DNA from: Nitrospira defluvii
GTDB lineage: Bacteria > Nitrospirota > Nitrospiria > Nitrospirales > Nitrospiraceae
NCBI GenBank assembly: GCA_011525625.1
Contig: WYAX01000012.1
Span: 496,001 to 560,000 of the forward strand
DNA: 64,000 nt
Reading direction: 5' to 3'
In this document: piece after piece, positions 61,279 to 64,000 of the stretch
Position numbering within the stretch: the stretch's first letter is position 1
Layout of the letters: each line of letters begins with the position of its first letter
Program-made: the position numbers and the translations under genes
The notes under the pieces: model-generated
Seen by the model: only the letters and a program-made list of their open reading frames with translations
Databases searched by the model: none
What the model was told of the DNA's origin: nothing

Positions 61279-61938
61279 ATGAGACCAATTAATTTTGTGG
61301 AAGCATTATGTGCACTGAAATTTGAGAATGCCTTCAATCCGTACTCTGGGAAGTGCGACGTCCACGATCTCGATGACGCACCGCGTCGTAGGGCACATGC
61401 ATTATTGGCTATGCTCGAAGCTGCATCAAATGCTGAAGTGGATGCTATATGGATTGGGCGTGATCTTGGTTATCGGGGCGGAAGACGCACTGGGCTGGCA
61501 CTCACTGACGATGTCCATATTTTTGCACACGCCGCACGGTGGGGTATTACCGCAGAGCGCCCTACCAAAGGGGCGCCAGTTGTAGAACGCACCGCAGCGG
61601 TTATTTGGGACGTTCTCTCACAAATTAAAGCATCTGTTTTCTTATGGAACGTATTCCCTTTGCACCCGCATGAATGTGGTGAGCCGTTTAGCAACAGGTC
61701 TCACAACGCCCAGGAACGAATGGTAGGGGAACAGATTCTCGCCCAACTCATAATCTTGTTGAAGCCGAAGCGGCTTATTGCCATCGGTACTGATGCGGCT
61801 AAAGCTGTAAATCGCCTAGGTGGGAACTTAAAGATTCATGAAATAAGGCATCCCAGCTACGGCGGGCAGACACAGTTTATAAGGCAAACAAGGGAATTGT
61901 ATGGGTTGCCTGAGCGCGAAACCAAGACATTGTTCTGA
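61279..61938 (+). CDS. Uracil-DNA-glycosylase-like protein
   Basis: A 219-residue member of the UDG superfamily by layout: AIWIGRDLGYRGGRRTGLAL with TDDVHIF (motif A region), VFLWNVFPLHPHECGEPFSN (the Asn-containing middle block), RLIAIGTDAAKAVNRLGG and EIRHPSYGG (motif B with HPS). UDG-fold enzymes excise uracil or other odd bases; the motif A Asp/Asn environment (GRDLG) is atypical, so the substrate may be different. It starts 3 bases after the MazG-like stop and ends the operon. Confidence 0.75.
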   Translation: MRPINFVEALCALKFENAFNPYSGKCDVHDLDDAPRRRAHALLAMLEAASNAEVDAIWIGRDLGYRGGRRTGLALTDDVHIFAHAARWGITAERPTKGAPVVERTAAVIWDVLSQIKASVFLWNVFPLHPHECGEPFSNRSHNAQERMVGEQILAQLIILLKPKRLIAIGTDAAKAVNRLGGNLKIHEIRHPSYGGQTQFIRQTRELYGLPERETKTLF

Positions 61939-62305
61939 TTAGATTAAATTAGCGAAGTCTGGTGGAGATTTTTCCTGAGCTGTTCAATCATGGCTGTTGC
62001 GGTGGCATTTCTTGTTTCGTTTCTCAGCAGTATTTTCTGATCCCGATTCAGAACTTGCATATTCCGATGGTGGCGTGCCAATGGTCGACCGGACTTTACT
62101 GGCCACGATGATGGTCCAACGCCCGTGTCGATCATCGAGCAATTCCAACAGATCGTGGCGGTGCTCTTCTGTAGTGCTCCTCTGAAATCAGACCACCGGG
62201 TTGCTTGTTGGAGCCGGTGTTGACGTCGCGTACTCCAGTTTTAATCCGCCGTCGTTTTCCGGGCAGATGTCAGGGTTAGCCGGGCGAGCTTTTCCAGAAA
62301 CTCAA
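61939..62305. other. Intergenic region, no gene recognised
   Basis: About 365 bases between the convergent UDG-like and WD40 genes. Short open frames on both strands (up to about 63 codons on minus, 62 on plus) show no family resemblance. No terminator with a clear T tract was found. Confidence 0.4.
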
Positions 62306-64000
62306 CTATTCCACCTCGGTGGACAGGTGGAGCCTAACCGGTTGATATTCGCATGGACCGGGTGGGGGGTCATTAGGGACAATGATGCCCCAAGCTGTTG
62401 GGGTTGGCTCTTCAAGCATTCTTTCGCAAAGCTGTTTATCGATCCCCATAGATGGCAGAGGTATTAGCTTGAGAGTCTCTACACCTGAGACGGATGTGAG
62501 CACCGCGACAAACTCATCATCCAAGCTGAACGCCATGGCACGACGCTGTGATCCCTCGAAAAATAACCGACGACTAACACTAAGGCTTCCATCGATATGG
62601 TAAACGGCAATGGTCCCGCTATCATCGATTACTGAAAAGTGAGAACTAGAAGGCGAGAATGTAATAGATTGAACGACACCGAAAGTTTCAATCGACTTTA
62701 GCGTTTTGAGGTCTGGAAGCTGGTGAAGCGAAACCTTATTGCCGTCTGCGGAGACAACTGTGCGTCCATCAGGAGCTACTGCGACGAGGATGCCAGGCGA
62801 CCTTCCTTCTGCCGAGCTAATGCGTGTGAGATCGTTTCCTGAGTAAACCCTGATACCGGACGTCGCCTTCCGCCGATCCGCCAACGTTACAACAACATAT
62901 TGCCCCGCCGAATCGAGAGCGATGGAATCTACATCCTCCGTTATTGGAACACGTCGTACTTCTCTCTGCGGTTCACGCCAGATACCAATCCACGCGTCAG
63001 ACTTATTTCCCTCTCTGGGAACCTTGTTCGCATCATATGAGTGATATCCCAGCGCTGCGATGGCTTTTCCGTCAGGTGTTGTGGCAATTTTGTTCGCCCT
63101 GAACTCAGGACCAATTAGAGTTCCGGATAAATCTCTTACAGCGTAAGTATTCGAAAATACGTTGCGCCCTGACAAGAGGGCCTGATGCCCTCCCACTCCT
63201 GCCAATATGTCGTTGGTGTCATATCCGCGTTCTAAAGAATAGGACTTGCTATCTCCAGTCTTCAGATCAACGGAACGCATTCCTGCCACGGTAGTCTCTA
63301 AGAGATGATTGTCTGCATCAAATCCTATTGCCAGCACTTCATCGGAAGCCACGTTGAATGCCGAGGAGAAATCAGCGCTTCCTAATAGGTTCCAGATTAT
63401 GACGAGGCCGGATAATTCGTTGGCTTCTGCTCCAGCCGTTACAAGATGAGTGTCGGTGCTATCGAATGTAATATCGTAAATTGGTCCGCCCGTGCTAGCC
63501 TTCGCCAGCTCACTACCAGTCGCATGGGAATACACAGCAGCCCCTCCCGGTGCACCGGCGGCTAAGAAGCGGCCGTCGTTCGAAAAGACCAACGAGCGCA
63601 AGCCTGGTAAGCTTTGGAACTGGAAATCAACCTTGTTCGTTTTTGGATTAAACAGGTCAATGTGACCGTCTCCCGCGCCAATGGCTAACACATTGCTATT
63701 TAATGCAAAAGCGATCGCTGCAATTCCGCTTTGTTTTTGCGTGGCAAAATGGTGACTGCCGCTTTTCATGTCCATGATAAAGGCAGGGGTCTTTGCACCT
63801 ATGAAGATCGAACTTGGAACAAGGGCTACATATCTGCCGTCAGATGAAACAGCCATCCGCAAAGGTGGCCACCCCTCAAAAGGAAGGGGCACTTTCCTTA
63901 TAATGCCCGTTCCGGTCTCAATCGTAGCCACCTGGTGTTCGTCGGCAATGGCCAAATAATTGCCGAGGTAATCTAGTGATATCTTCGCTTGATTCGAGAA
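62306..64000 (-). CDS. WD40/beta-propeller repeat protein (5'-partial)
   Basis: The frame stays open to the right edge, so the N-terminus lies outside the window. The visible 565 residues consist of degenerate WD40-like blades, for example LRMAVSSDGRYVALVPSS, IAAIAFALNSNVLAIGAGDG, LRSLVFSNDGRFLAAGAPGG, IYDITFDSTDTHLVTAGAEA, IVVEAL-like gaps later, and VQSITFSPSSSHFSVIDDSG. The C-terminus (CERMLEEPTPTAWGIIVPND) is a short cap. In bacteria such C-terminal propellers are often joined to STAND NTPases with TIR, caspase or other effectors, so the missing part may hold such domains. Confidence 0.75.
   Translation of the reverse strand, partial: FSNQAKISLDYLGNYLAIADEHQVATIETGTGIIRKVPLPFEGWPPLRMAVSSDGRYVALVPSSIFIGAKTPAFIMDMKSGSHHFATQKQSGIAAIAFALNSNVLAIGAGDGHIDLFNPKTNKVDFQFQSLPGLRSLVFSNDGRFLAAGAPGGAAVYSHATGSELAKASTGGPIYDITFDSTDTHLVTAGAEANELSGLVIIWNLLGSADFSSAFNVASDEVLAIGFDADNHLLETTVAGMRSVDLKTGDSKSYSLERGYDTNDILAGVGGHQALLSGRNVFSNTYAVRDLSGTLIGPEFRANKIATTPDGKAIAALGYHSYDANKVPREGNKSDAWIGIWREPQREVRRVPITEDVDSIALDSAGQYVVVTLADRRKATSGIRVYSGNDLTRISSAEGRSPGILVAVAPDGRTVVSADGNKVSLHQLPDLKTLKSIETFGVVQSITFSPSSSHFSVIDDSGTIAVYHIDGSLSVSRRLFFEGSQRRAMAFSLDDEFVAVLTSVSGVETLKLIPLPSMGIDKQLCERMLEEPTPTAWGIIVPNDPPPGPCEYQPVRLHLSTEVE

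Noticed and set aside
1-64000. CRISPR array or rRNA genes
   Set aside because: No regularly spaced repeats of 25-40 bases and no rRNA-like sequence were seen on reading the window.

Overview
The window looks like a chromosome segment of a Nitrospira-type bacterium (phylum Nitrospirota). The main reason is the left third. It holds a long respiratory operon that combines a Rieske/cytochrome b complex with two cytochrome bd-like (CydA-like) membrane proteins, five c-type cytochromes and a haem-b binding protein resembling a nitrite-oxidoreductase gamma subunit. A hopanoid radical SAM gene (hpnH) and a UbiA-type quinone prenyltransferase fit the same kind of host. The species assignment is inference from gene content; there is no rRNA gene in the window.

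Positions 1-20.8 kb are core chromosome, GC-rich and almost all on the plus strand. In order: the end of an SLBB polysaccharide export protein and a Wzz-like chain-length protein; hpnH; small secreted or hypothetical genes; an intrinsic terminator; the 11-gene respiratory operon (5.1-16.6 kb); a UbiA-like gene on the minus strand; a lipoprotein with a catalytically dead caspase-like domain; and an SGNH hydrolase.

At 20.83 kb a tRNA-Thr(CGU) gene is followed at once by a tyrosine integrase reading towards it. This marks a genomic island that fills the rest of the window and probably runs past its right edge. The island starts with an AlpA-like regulator, an SSB-like protein, hypothetical genes, a WYL-regulator remnant and a VWA/NPF-repeat pair. 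Its AT content is visibly higher from about 26.7 kb onward.

The rest is a defence island. It holds: (a) a TM0106-type RecB-like nuclease fused to an SF1 helicase; (b) a three-gene operon of an unknown protein, a double-HKD PLD-type nuclease and an SNF2-like helicase; (c) a minus-strand trio of coupled genes including very large tyrosine recombinases, probably a second mobile island nested in the first; (d) a type III restriction-modification set with a DUF1016/YhcG nuclease gene between Res and Mod; (e) an HNH-APAZ plus short Argonaute pair (SPARHA-like), followed 14 bases later by a RelE-like/UvrD helicase fusion; (f) a TIR plus SLOG pair; (g) divergent from it, across a perfect 11-bp inverted repeat carrying symmetrical -10 boxes, an operon of a ThsB-like TIR protein, Nmad2, MazG-like and uracil-DNA-glycosylase-like genes; (h) a WD40 protein cut by the window edge.

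The best candidates for undescribed biology are the TIR/Nmad2/MazG/UDG operon with its divergent TIR-SLOG partner, the unknown/PLD/helicase operon, and the helicase fusion attached to the short Argonaute pair. All functions are read from motifs; no database search was run.
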